This document shows, in pieces, positions 1 through 8,000 of a stretch of DNA of 29,983 bases. The notes under the pieces were generated by a model that ran no database searches, had not been told where the DNA came from, and worked only from the letters and a program-made list of their open reading frames with translations. Positions within the stretch are counted from its first letter, which is position 1; each line of letters begins with the position of its first letter. Location: NCBI GenBank assembly GCA_934661755.1, contig CAKUJM010000034.1:1-29983 (forward strand), in the 5' to 3' direction. A program made the position numbers and the translations under genes. This DNA comes from an uncultured Lentisphaeria bacterium (GTDB taxonomy: Bacteria; Verrucomicrobiota; Lentisphaeria; Oligosphaerales; Oligosphaeraceae).

Positions 1-77
1 AACGGAGGGTAACGGAGGGTAACGGAGGGTAACGGAGGGTAACGGAGGGTAACGGAGGGTAACGGAGGGTAACGGAG
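1..77. repeat. 10-bp G-rich tandem repeat array (unit AACGGAGGGT)
   Basis: Seven perfect head-to-tail copies of AACGGAGGGT (1-70) are followed by a partial copy AACGGAG (71-77). The array starts at base 1, so it probably continues outside the window and its true copy number is unknown. Each unit has a GGG run with 7-base spacers, which fits the loose G-quadruplex rule of G3 runs with loops of 1-7. Each unit also contains a Shine-Dalgarno-like GGAGG. Every reading frame meets a TAA within 30 bases, so it is not coding. It lies about 130 bases before the first gene. Confidence 0.95.
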
Positions 78-208
78 TCGCGTGTGAATTTTATGCCGGC
101 AGCCAGCCGCGATATTGATTAGCGCGCTTATATTTTCCTGCGTACGTGGCGCGGCGTCTCTTTTCCCGTCGCGCCGGCTTTGCCCCACCCGCATCCACAT
201 CACGCGCC

Positions 209-1147
209 ATGGCTACATTTACCTATTCTGAATTGACCGAGTTGCTAGAAGTCGCCCCCCCGTTGATGATGCTGGACACGGCGCAGGTCTCCGAGGACGG
301 GTGCGAGGCCGTTGGGCGCAAGGCGGTGTCCATGGGCGAGGCTTTTTTCGAGGGCCATTTCCCGGGACAGCCGATCATGCCGGGGGTGCTGCAAGTGGCG
401 GCCATGGCGCAGCTGTCGCGGCTGCTCTATTTGCGTGGCGGCCATCCTGGGGCGGGAAAACAGATTGTCCTCCGGCAGCTGAAGCGCATCAAATTCCGCA
501 AGCCGGTGATTCCGGGCGACGTGCTGACAGTCACGGCGAAGATGGCTCCGGGATCGTCGGAAGACGAGCGGTGTTTCCAGGTCAGTTGCGCGTCCGCGGC
601 GGGTGTCACCGCCGCCGGGCAGATCACTTTGGCGACAGTCGGTGGCGATGATGCGGATTATGGCCGCCGTCCCGTTGTCCCCGAGGAGTCGCCGTATGCG
701 GACAAGATGGCGTCGGCGGAGCGCTTCGACATCGTCCGGCTCATGGAGCTGCTGCCGCACCGGCCGCCGTTCCTGCTGATCGACCGCGGCTTCGGCGTCG
801 GCGCGCCCGGCGAGGAGGTCTGGGGATGCAAGAACATCACCGGCGATGACGTGTTGCTGCGTGGCAGTTTCTCCGGGCAGTTCCCCGGCTATTTGCTCAT
901 CGAGGCCGGTGCGCAGCTGGGGTGCGCGCATGTGCTTTCCCAGCCGGAAAACCGCGGGAAACTGGGGATTTTCCTCTGCATAGACGAGGCCAATTTCCAC
1001 GCGCGGCTGTTTCCGGGCGACCAGCTGGTGATCCATGCCTGCTGCCATGCCACCGGCCATGCCGGAATTGCCTCCGGCGACTTCATGGTCGGCAGCCGCA
1101 AAGTCGCGGATTGCCAGCTCAAATTCATTATCGCGGAGAGGGTATGA
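209..1147 (+). CDS. Fused tandem FabZ-like (double hot-dog) 3-hydroxyacyl-ACP dehydratase-like protein
   Basis: The 312-residue protein holds two FabZ-type hot-dog domains. The first (about residues 5-150) has the family block GHFPGQPIMPGVLQVAAMAQ, and the second (about 172-312) opens with LLPHRPPFLLIDR. In FabZ the dehydration site uses a His in GHFP and a Glu 14 residues later, contributed by opposite subunits of the dimer. Here the first half keeps the His (H50) but has Ala (A64) at the Glu position. The second half has Gln (Q224, SGQFPG) at the His position, lacks about six residues of the following loop, and keeps the Glu (E232, LLIEAGAQ). One composite H50/E232 site is therefore possible. 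The likely role is fatty-acid or related acyl-chain dehydration, but loss of activity or a binding role cannot be excluded. The ATG at 209 fits the start of the domain; an in-frame GTG at 146 would add 21 Arg-rich residues. Neither has a clear ribosome binding site. A TATATT at 129-134 is a weak -10 candidate. Confidence 0.85.
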   Translation: MATFTYSELTELLEVAPPLMMLDTAQVSEDGCEAVGRKAVSMGEAFFEGHFPGQPIMPGVLQVAAMAQLSRLLYLRGGHPGAGKQIVLRQLKRIKFRKPVIPGDVLTVTAKMAPGSSEDERCFQVSCASAAGVTAAGQITLATVGGDDADYGRRPVVPEESPYADKMASAERFDIVRLMELLPHRPPFLLIDRGFGVGAPGEEVWGCKNITGDDVLLRGSFSGQFPGYLLIEAGAQLGCAHVLSQPENRGKLGIFLCIDEANFHARLFPGDQLVIHACCHATGHAGIASGDFMVGSRKVADCQLKFIIAERV

Positions 1148-2037
1148 CGATGTCGGATGCAGAAAAAAGTGAAGCGGCGCGTCCGGATGGCGGTGCGCCC
1201 CATTTTGCCGGCGGCGGCAAATGGGCGCATATCCGCACCCTTCCGGAGTTTCCGGTGATGCTCATCGGCGTGGCCGCCCTCATCATCCTGGTGGGATTCT
1301 ATGTCTCGATGATCGTCAGCGGCCATCCGGAAAAGGCCAACCACATCTGGAAGATCATCGGCTTCCATATCACTGGCGGCGCGGCCATCGGGACCCTCAA
1401 GGGCAGCGCCTACTCCGATCTGGGCAATGTGGAGAACATCGTCATCAACGGGCTGCTCACGGTGGTGATCATCTTCCTTTTCACCAGCGCCTTCAATCTG
1501 TCGTGCCGCGGGCTGTTCCACATGCCATGGCTGAAGAAGAGCTTCTCGAACCTGAAGACCGGCGCCAGAAGCCAGAAGAAGACCTGGGCCAAATTCGGCA
1601 TCCCCGGAATCTTTGCCTTCGTGATCTTCCCGATGACGGGCACCGGGCCGATCATCGGGTCGCTGCTGGGGCGGCTGATCGGCCTGGGATTCTGGACCAC
1701 CATCGCCACCGTCACCTCCGCCAGCCTCTCCACAATCGTGCTGGCCGCACTGTTCGGCGACTTCCTCTCCGACAAGCTGGGCGACCGGGTGCTAAGCTAC
1801 ATCGTGCTTTCGGTGATCCTGCTCATCATCCTGAGCGCCGGGCTGGGGCGGCTCTACATGTGGATGAGGGGGCGCGGACATTGCCGGTATCGTTCCGCAA
1901 CCCGCGTGGAAGCCGCGCCCCGCGATGAAACCAACGACCTGGATTTTATCTTCGATGCCGCCGGCGGGGGGCGTCCGGGAAGCCAGGGCGGCCAGTCGGG
2001 GCCGGATGACGACGGCGACGCGACTGGATCGCCTTGA
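1144..2037 (+). CDS. Small multidrug export-like integral membrane protein (COG2426/PF06695-like)
   Basis: The 297-residue protein has about five predicted membrane segments (residues ~36-58, 98-120, 151-180, 182-205, 217-241). The segment with FPMTGTGPIIGSLLG resembles the PLPGTGAWTG-type block of the Sm_multidrug_ex family, whose substrate is not firmly established. Family membership is my reading of that block; other parts of the family signature are weak. The last ~55 residues are a hydrophilic, Gly/Asp-rich, probably disordered tail. The start ATG overlaps the stop of the hot-dog gene (ATGA, 1144-1147) and follows GGAGAGG at 1136-1142, so the two are probably translationally coupled. Whether it shares a function with the dehydratase-like protein is unknown. 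Confidence 0.65.
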   Translation: MTMSDAEKSEAARPDGGAPHFAGGGKWAHIRTLPEFPVMLIGVAALIILVGFYVSMIVSGHPEKANHIWKIIGFHITGGAAIGTLKGSAYSDLGNVENIVINGLLTVVIIFLFTSAFNLSCRGLFHMPWLKKSFSNLKTGARSQKKTWAKFGIPGIFAFVIFPMTGTGPIIGSLLGRLIGLGFWTTIATVTSASLSTIVLAALFGDFLSDKLGDRVLSYIVLSVILLIILSAGLGRLYMWMRGRGHCRYRSATRVEAAPRDETNDLDFIFDAAGGGRPGSQGGQSGPDDDGDATGSP

Positions 2038-2163
2038 TTTTTGCAATGGCAGGCGCAGTGGGCGCCCGCAATGTCCCGCAAATGCCATGGGTTGGCGGGA
2101 CGCCGTGCCGGGTCTGGCGCAACCAGCCCATCCCTTCACCCATCTTACCATAAAATCACGCCA

Positions 2164-3066
2164 ATGGACATCGTCAGCCGGATAAAGGAGCTCAAGCAGT
2201 CGTTGAATGCGGTGATTCTGGCCCACAACTACGTTGGCGCCCAGGTGCAGGACATCGCGGACATCACCGGCGATTCCCTGGGGCTGTCGATTGAGGCGGG
2301 GCGCACTTCCGCGCCGGTGATCCTGTTTGCCGGCGTGCGCTTCATGGCGGAGACCGCGAAGATCCTGTCGCCGCAGGCCGAGGTGCTGCTGCCGGTGCCG
2401 GATGCGGGCTGTCCGATGGCGGACATGGCGGATGCGTCGGAGGTGGCGAAGTACCGCCGCGAGCATCCGGACACCATTCTGGTGGCGTATGTGAACACCA
2501 CCGCCGCAGTCAAGGCGGAAGTGGATATCTGCTGCACCTCCGCCAATGCCGACCGGGTGATCCGGTCGCTGCCGCCGGACCGGCCGGTGATGTTCCTGCC
2601 AGACCGGAATCTCGGTGCGAACACCGCGGCCAAGCTGGGGCGGAAGATGGAGCTGTGGCCGGGGTTCTGCCCGACCCACAACCAGATCCGACCGGAGGAT
2701 GTGCGCAATGCGCGCCTGGCGCATCCCGGCGCAATTGTCATGGCGCATCCGGAATGCACTCCGGAAGTGGTCGCGCAAGTCGATGTGGCGCTGTCCACCG
2801 GCGGGATGCTCAAATATGCAAAGGAGGCCCCGGAGGGCACCGAGTTCATCGTCGGCACCGAGCATGGCATCATGCACCGCCTGGTGCTGGACAATCCGGG
2901 CAAGCGCTTCTATCCTCTCCAGCCGGTGCCGCTGTGCATGAACATGAAGAAGATCACCTTGGAGAGCGTGCTCCACGCCTTGGAGAGCCATCAGGAGCGC
3001 ATCGAGCTGGCGCCGGAGCTCATCGAACGCGCCCGCCGTCCGATCGAGCGCATGATCGCGCTGTAG
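2164..3066 (+). CDS. nadA: Quinolinate synthase NadA
   Basis: NadA condenses iminoaspartate with dihydroxyacetone phosphate to quinolinate in de novo NAD synthesis and needs a [4Fe-4S] cluster held by three cysteines. The 300-residue product has the expected three: C83 (DAGCPMADM), C169 (GFCPTHNQI) and C258 (PLCMNMKKITLE). It also has the N-terminal AHNY block and the GTEHGI block. The spacing matches the short (~300-residue) NadA class. The ATG at 2164 starts at the usual N-terminus; the frame is open upstream to 2041, but that part does not look like protein. No good ribosome binding site is visible. The 126-base gap before it shows nothing else recognisable. nadB and nadC are not in the window. 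The AraC-type gene begins 13 bases downstream. Confidence 0.96.
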   Translation: MDIVSRIKELKQSLNAVILAHNYVGAQVQDIADITGDSLGLSIEAGRTSAPVILFAGVRFMAETAKILSPQAEVLLPVPDAGCPMADMADASEVAKYRREHPDTILVAYVNTTAAVKAEVDICCTSANADRVIRSLPPDRPVMFLPDRNLGANTAAKLGRKMELWPGFCPTHNQIRPEDVRNARLAHPGAIVMAHPECTPEVVAQVDVALSTGGMLKYAKEAPEGTEFIVGTEHGIMHRLVLDNPGKRFYPLQPVPLCMNMKKITLESVLHALESHQERIELAPELIERARRPIERMIAL

Positions 3067-3079
3067 ATTCCGCCGCCGG

Positions 3080-3943
3080 ATGAAACAGAAAAGCCCGTAC
3101 ATCATCGTCAATCCGAGAGGCCGGGTTGATGATGTGCTTTTCAATGTGACCCACCACTTCCTGGAAGGCGATGTCAGGCTGCACACCCACAGCTGTGTGG
3201 AGTTCACCTTTTTCGAGAAGGGCTTTGGGCGGCACATCTCCCGCAGGCATTACCAGATCATCCATCCCGGCGATGTCTGCGTCACGCTGAATCACGGCTT
3301 TCATGGCATCCAGAAGCCACAGGACATGCAGGTGTACAACATCACCTGTTCGCAGAATCTGCTTGACCATCTGGGGGGTAAGGTGAAATTCCTCAGCCAG
3401 CTGGAGACGCTGTTTTCGATTCAGGGCAGGTGCGTGTTCTTCCATCTCAATCCGCAGGAACGGGAGGACGTCATGGCGATATGCGACCGGATGTTCCGAC
3501 TCTATTCGCGGGATCGTGACGGCAACCGGGTGGCGCTGTGGGCGCTGATGATGACGCTGATGTGCATTCTTGCACAGGCGGAGATCGTGATCCATGCGGA
3601 GAGGAAGAACGTCCCGTCGGGCATGGACGCGATCATGAAGTACATCGACGGGCATTTCCGCGAGCCGCTGGATCTGGCGGGGCTGGCCGCGATGGCGGGG
3701 CTGTCGCCCGGGCACTTCATCAAGGTGTTCAAGGACAGCTACAGCCTGCCGCCGATCGACTATGTGCGCGAGGTGCGTCTGAACGAGGCCTGCAGGATGC
3801 TGCTGACGACCAATTTGCCGCTGAGCCGGATTGCCGCTGAAGTCGGCTGGGGAAGCGTCAGCAATTTTATTCATTATTTCGTATCGAAGAACAATATCAC
3901 CCCGGCGCGTTACCGGAGAATTAATCGGAATCCGCAGCTATAA
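3080..3943 (+). CDS. AraC-family transcriptional regulator with N-terminal cupin-like domain
   Basis: The 287-residue protein has a sensor half (about 20-120) with the cupin-like pattern LHTHSCVEFTFFEKG and HPGDVCVTL, as in sugar-sensing AraC proteins. The C-terminal double helix-turn-helix (about 185-281) carries the AraC signature around GLSPGHFIKVFKDS and EVGWGSVSNFIHYF, ending in NITPARYRR. It is expected to bind DNA in the cytoplasm in response to a small ligand, commonly a sugar. It lies 13 bases after nadA, so it may be read with that gene. It faces the pseudopilin and glycosidase cluster, which is the most plausible target. No strong ribosome binding site precedes the ATG. The ligand and operators are not identifiable from the sequence. 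Confidence 0.93.
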   Translation: MKQKSPYIIVNPRGRVDDVLFNVTHHFLEGDVRLHTHSCVEFTFFEKGFGRHISRRHYQIIHPGDVCVTLNHGFHGIQKPQDMQVYNITCSQNLLDHLGGKVKFLSQLETLFSIQGRCVFFHLNPQEREDVMAICDRMFRLYSRDRDGNRVALWALMMTLMCILAQAEIVIHAERKNVPSGMDAIMKYIDGHFREPLDLAGLAAMAGLSPGHFIKVFKDSYSLPPIDYVREVRLNEACRMLLTTNLPLSRIAAEVGWGSVSNFIHYFVSKNNITPARYRRINRNPQL

Positions 3944-4013
3944 CAGCATGTTGTGCAAGATGTTGTTTGGCGTGTATGGCGTGGTGGCCATCTTGTCGTA
4001 ATTTTTAACAATT

Positions 4014-4037
4014 TTGCGTGATTTTTCACAATCGCAA
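4014..4037. promoter_or_regulatory. Imperfect inverted repeat between araC-type and pseudopilin genes
   Basis: TTGCG at 4014-4018 and CGCAA at 4033-4037 form the outer arms, with GTGA (4018-4021) facing TCAC (4026-4029) inside. It lies in an A+T-richer stretch and could be an operator for the neighbouring AraC-type regulator or part of the promoter region. The arms are short, so chance is possible. Confidence 0.25.
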
Positions 4038-4068
4038 TACGGCATTGGCCAAACGGTGGTATCCTATG

Positions 4069-4084
4069 CATGTTGTCGAACATG
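4069..4084. promoter_or_regulatory. Perfect inverted repeat CATGTT-N4-AACATG upstream of the pseudopilin gene
   Basis: CATGTT (4069-4074) and AACATG (4079-4084) are exact reverse complements around GTCG. The element lies 50 bases before the pseudopilin start, just after a TATCCT (4060-4065) that could be a -10 box. Its position suits a repressor operator or a transcript 5' hairpin. The binding protein is unknown. Confidence 0.4.
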
Positions 4085-4095
4085 GACGTCGCCGG

Positions 4096-4112
4096 CGTCG
4101 ATGGGATCGACG
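4096..4112 (+). promoter_or_regulatory. 5' leader hairpin before the pseudopilin ribosome binding site
   Basis: CGTCGAT (4096-4102), loop GGG, ATCGACG (4106-4112) make a perfect 7-bp stem. It ends 11 bases before the AGGAGG Shine-Dalgarno at 4124-4129, so it could tune translation or stabilise the messenger. Confidence 0.4.
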
Positions 4113-4134
4113 TGGAGAAAAACAGGAGGACAAT

Positions 4135-4869
4135 ATGAAGATAGCGAATCGGCATTACTTCACCCTGATTGAGTTGCTGGTGGTAATCGCGATCATCGCG
4201 ATATTGGCGTCGATGCTGTTGCCGGCCTTGGGCAAGGCGCGTGAGAAGGCGCGCACCGTCAGCTGTGTCAACAACCTGAAGCAGGTGATGACAGTCATGC
4301 TCATGTATGCGGATGACAACGACAACAAGTTCATCCAGTATCCGGGAGGTGACATCGAGGGGGCCTGGCTCAGGATTTTCGAGAGGTGCGGCTACAAGGT
4401 GGGGAAGGCGGCATATTGTCCAAGCCGGAAGATTCCAACCGGTGACGATCAATACCTCCAGACCTACGGTTTGCCGGGGTGGTATGGCGGGGCCTTGAAC
4501 ATGAACTGGTACGGGGCCGCCCTGGCCTATGACACATACGACTATTTCAAATGGGATGCGGGGAAGAAGGAGCAGGTCTGGCATTTTGGCAAATCCCGCA
4601 CGCCGTCGCTTTCGAATCTGTTCTCCTGCTCCGCGACGTCATGGAGAACCGCGCTTTTCTATTATGCCATGAGTGGAAGCAACAACGCGGGTGGATGCCT
4701 GGCGCACAACAGCAACTCGCTGATGAATGTCGCCTTTCTGGATGGCCATGTCTCGGGCATGGGGGCGCAGCAGCTGAATCAGATGCTGGGCTTCCTCACG
4801 GTCTTGAGGCTTGACGGCTCGTCGATCAGCCTGCCCCACGGCGGTCCGCCGTGGGCTGCCAATCCGTAA
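4135..4869 (+). CDS. Type II secretion/pseudopilin-like protein (prepilin N-terminal domain, H-Xn-DG C-terminus)
   Basis: The 244-residue protein begins with a prepilin signal: a short basic leader, then FTLIELLVVIAIIAILAS, with the conserved Glu five residues after the processed Phe. It continues as LLPALGKAREKARTVSCVNNLKQ, the classic start of the large Planctomycetes/Lentisphaerota family of such proteins. Near the C-terminus HNSNSLMNVAFLDGHV resembles the H-X9-DG motif, with an 11-residue spacing here. The protein should be cut by a prepilin peptidase and sit in the cell envelope with a globular outer part. The exact role of these proteins is unknown; they are often found beside glycan-degradation genes. 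The start is well supported by AGGAGG at 4124-4129. An upstream open extension to 4018 is not needed. Confidence 0.93.
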   Translation: MKIANRHYFTLIELLVVIAIIAILASMLLPALGKAREKARTVSCVNNLKQVMTVMLMYADDNDNKFIQYPGGDIEGAWLRIFERCGYKVGKAAYCPSRKIPTGDDQYLQTYGLPGWYGGALNMNWYGAALAYDTYDYFKWDAGKKEQVWHFGKSRTPSLSNLFSCSATSWRTALFYYAMSGSNNAGGCLAHNSNSLMNVAFLDGHVSGMGAQQLNQMLGFLTVLRLDGSSISLPHGGPPWAANP

Positions 4870-4959
4870 GTCTACAGCGTCATTCCCGTCGTTGCAGCGC
4901 AAAGCAGTCCGGAGCGGCACGCAACTGTCTGAGGCGGCTGCATCCGGCGGGTGGCCATG

Positions 4960-4970
4960 TTTTTTTTCAG
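4960..4970 (+). promoter_or_regulatory. T8-CAG tract after GCCATG in the leader of the tandem GH5 gene
   Basis: GCCATG (4954-4959) is followed directly by eight T and CAG. A very similar arrangement, GCCATG-GCG-T8-CAG, lies at 21840-21859 just before the esterase gene. The T run could end transcripts from the pseudopilin gene, but no convincing stem precedes it. A shared regulatory element is the alternative. Confidence 0.35.
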
Positions 4971-4976
4971 GTCTAC

Positions 4977-5012
4977 AAAGCCCCCAAAGCCCCCAAAGCC
5001 CCCAAAGCCCCC
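4977..5012. repeat. 9-bp tandem repeat AAAGCCCCC x4, G-quadruplex motif on the minus strand
   Basis: Four exact copies of AAAGCCCCC run from 4977 to 5012, the last with one extra C at 5013. On the minus strand this reads as four runs of at least five G separated by CTTT, a strong canonical G-quadruplex pattern; the plus strand could form an i-motif. It ends 53 bases before the tandem GH5 start. The repeat keeps the GH5 frame open as Lys-Ala-Pro units, but the surrounding sequence has no start with a ribosome binding site, so it is treated as leader DNA. Confidence 0.9.
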
Positions 5013-5066
5013 CTAAAAAAAGCAAACCCGGGCGACCGGCCAACAACCCCAATACGGTACAATACG

Positions 5067-8000
5067 ATGCAAGGAGATTTGAGACAGACGCTGTTTCCAC
5101 GCTACTGCGGCGTGAATCTCGACGGGATGTTCTGCACTGATGACTCCATCTACAGCGTCAGGAACTCGCCGGCCTGCAGAGCCCGTCGCGGCTGCTTCCT
5201 GGAGAAGGACTTCATCGAGGCCGCGGATCTGGGCTTCGACTTTGTCCGGCTGCCGCTGAGCTATCGGCTCTTTTCCAGTGATCGCGACCGTTTTCTGCTG
5301 GATGACGGGAAATTGGAGCACCTGGATCGCGCTGTGGAATGGGGGCGGAGGCATCATCTGCATGTAGACATCAATTTCCATCGTGCGCCGGGGTATTGCG
5401 TCAATGCGGATGTTCCGGACGATCCGATTCTGCTCTATCGTGACGACGAGGCGCTGGAGTACTTTGTCAAGGCGTGGGAGAAGCTTGCCAGTCGATACCG
5501 GGGGATTCCGAATGACCAGGTGTCATTTGATTTGCTCAACGAGCCCAGTCCCAGCCGGTTCAGCCTGGATCGCTATGTCCAGGTGATGAAGGCGGCCATC
5601 GCGGCGATCCACCGCATCGATCCGCAGCGTTTCATCATGATCGACGGCTGGGACTGGGGCGACACTCCGATCGAGGAGCTGGCCGGCATCCCCCTGGTCG
5701 GGCAGTCGATGCGCGGCTATCATCCGCGTGAATTGACCCATTATCCAAATTTCTATGAAGACAAGGGGACGCCGGCCGCATGGCCGTGCATCGACCGCAA
5801 CGGCAGGCTTTTCGACTATGGCCGTCTGGGGTCGTATGTGCGCGGATGGGCGGAATTTTCGGTGCGCACCGGCACGCCGGTGCATTGCGGCGAATGCGGC
5901 GCATGGGTAAAGGCCCCGCATGACCTGGTGATCAAGTGGGCGGATGATTTCCTGGGGCTGCTGAAGAAATACAACATCGGCTGGGCGTGGTGGACAATGC
6001 ACGGCGACTTCGGCATTTGCCGCGGCAATGACACCCGGCCAGATCCGGAGCTGGTCGAGGTGATGAGGCGCAATGGCGCGGGGGAGCGGCACGGCAATGC
6101 GGGAGCAGCCTCCGCTGCCGCGGGAAAAGTCGTGCGGCAAGGCCATAACATGAAATGCGGCTGCAATTACTGGGCGTCGAACGCCGGCACGCAGATGTGG
6201 GCGCGGTGGGACGAGGATGCCGTGCGCAACGATTTCCGCCTGATGAAGGAAATCGGCCTGAAGACGGTGCGGGTATTTCCGTCGTGGCGTGACTTCCAGC
6301 CCATCGACGTCTTTGCGGGGATGTGGAACACCCCCCGGGAGGTGCGCATGCATGGCGGGGCGCTGCCCGACACCGAACTGGGCCGTTGCGGAGTCGATGA
6401 GGTCATGGTTCAGCGCTTCCGCACGATGGCGCAGATTGCCGGGGAAAATGGCCTGGAGCTGATTGTCTCGCTTCTGACCGGATGGATGAGCGGGCTGATG
6501 CTGGTGCCGCCGGCCTTGGCGGGTCGCAATCTTATCACCGATCCGTTTGCGCTGAAGTGGGAGGTGCGTTTTTTGCGGGCGATGGTGCGTGCGCTGAAGG
6601 AGTGCCCGGCAATCGTGATGTGGGAGGCCGGAAATGAATGCAATGCATTCGGGCCGTCCAACCGCGAGGAGGGGTGGCTTTGGACGTCGCTGATCACCAC
6701 GACCATCCGTGCCGAGGACCCCACCCGGCCGATCGCCTCCGGCCTGCATGGGATAACGCCGGGGAACGACACTGATTTCTCCGGCGCGCGGGACATGTGG
6801 ACAATCCAGGGACAGGGTGAGAACTGCGATTATGTGACCGGCCATCCCTATCCGTTCAGCGTGTCCAAGACGCCGGCGCGCGTTGACCAGTACCGGTCGA
6901 TGCGGACGGCCTTCCAGGCCGCCGTTGAAAGCCGGTTCTATGGCGATATTGCCGGGAAGCCCGGTTTTGTGGAGGAGATTGGCGCGTGGTCCACTGGCGG
7001 CTGCTGCCATGAGACGAAGGCGCTGTTCATCCGCAACAGCATGTTCAACTGCTGGGCGCACAATTCATCGCATTTCCTGTGGTGGTGCGGCTTCGAGCAC
7101 TCCGTCCTGCCCTATCCGCCTTATGACTGGTCGACCATGGAGCGCGAGCTGGGGCTGTTCGACGAGCGGATGCGGCCGCGGCCGGTGGCCCTGGAGATGA
7201 AGAAATTCAGCCAGCTGATGGATTCGCTGCCGTTCCGGGAGCTGCCGCCATTCCGCAAGGATGCGGTCTGCCTGCTTTCCCGCGGCCAGAGCTATGACAA
7301 GTGCCTCCGCAATGAATGGAGCACCTTCATGCTGGCCAAGCATTGCGGCTTCGACATCGAGTTCGCCTACGCCGGCCACAGCATCCCCGACAGCGGCTGC
7401 TACATCGTCCCCGGCATCACCTCCGACCAGTGGATGTTCGACAGCGAGCTTGGCGCGGTGCTGGCGCGGGTCAGAAATGGTGCCACGATGTTCATCTCCA
7501 TCGATGACACCATGCCGACGAGGTTCCGGGAGCTGTTTGGATGCCGGGTGATTGACCGCGAGGCGCGGACCGCGCCGGCGCAAGTGACGCTTGGGGACGG
7601 GGTCTTCAGCATCGATGCACCGTACAGGATGATCCTTCAGCCGGAGGATTGCGAAGTGCTGGCAACAGAGGATGGCGGCAATCCGGTGATGGTCCGGTCG
7701 GAATATGGACGTGGCCAGATCTTCCTGCTGACCCTGCCGCTGGAGCTGCATCTGGGGGCGGTTCCGGCGGTGTTCGATTCCGACAGGCTTGGCGCCTGGC
7801 GCCGCTTCTATCTGGAGACCTTCGCCGGGAAGCTCCTGGCGGGGCGCCGGGTGCGGTCGAAATGCCCGCAATTGACCTTGACGGAGCATGACGGCCTGCC
7901 AGGCGGCAAGTCCTGCGCGATCGCCGTCAATAACACGGATCACGACATGGGCGGCGATCTGTTGTCCTTTGCCGACGGATGGCGCGCGGCGGAGCCGGTG

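Noticed and set aside
1..77. 10-bp repeat as a CRISPR array
   Set aside because: Units are contiguous with no variable spacers and are too short; no cas gene is present.
4960..4970. T8-CAG as a 3' splice site of an intron
   Set aside because: A pyrimidine tract plus CAG looks like one, but the gene content is bacterial and both flanking genes are intact.
4851..5066. N-terminal extension of the double GH5 protein through Lys-Ala-Pro repeats
   Set aside because: The frame is open and the 9-bp repeat keeps it, but it overlaps the pseudopilin end, lacks a ribosome binding site and does not resemble an enzyme start.
6150..6152. Internal ATG as a separate start for the second GH5 domain
   Set aside because: No clear ribosome binding site precedes it and the frame runs through without a stop, so a single fused protein is preferred.
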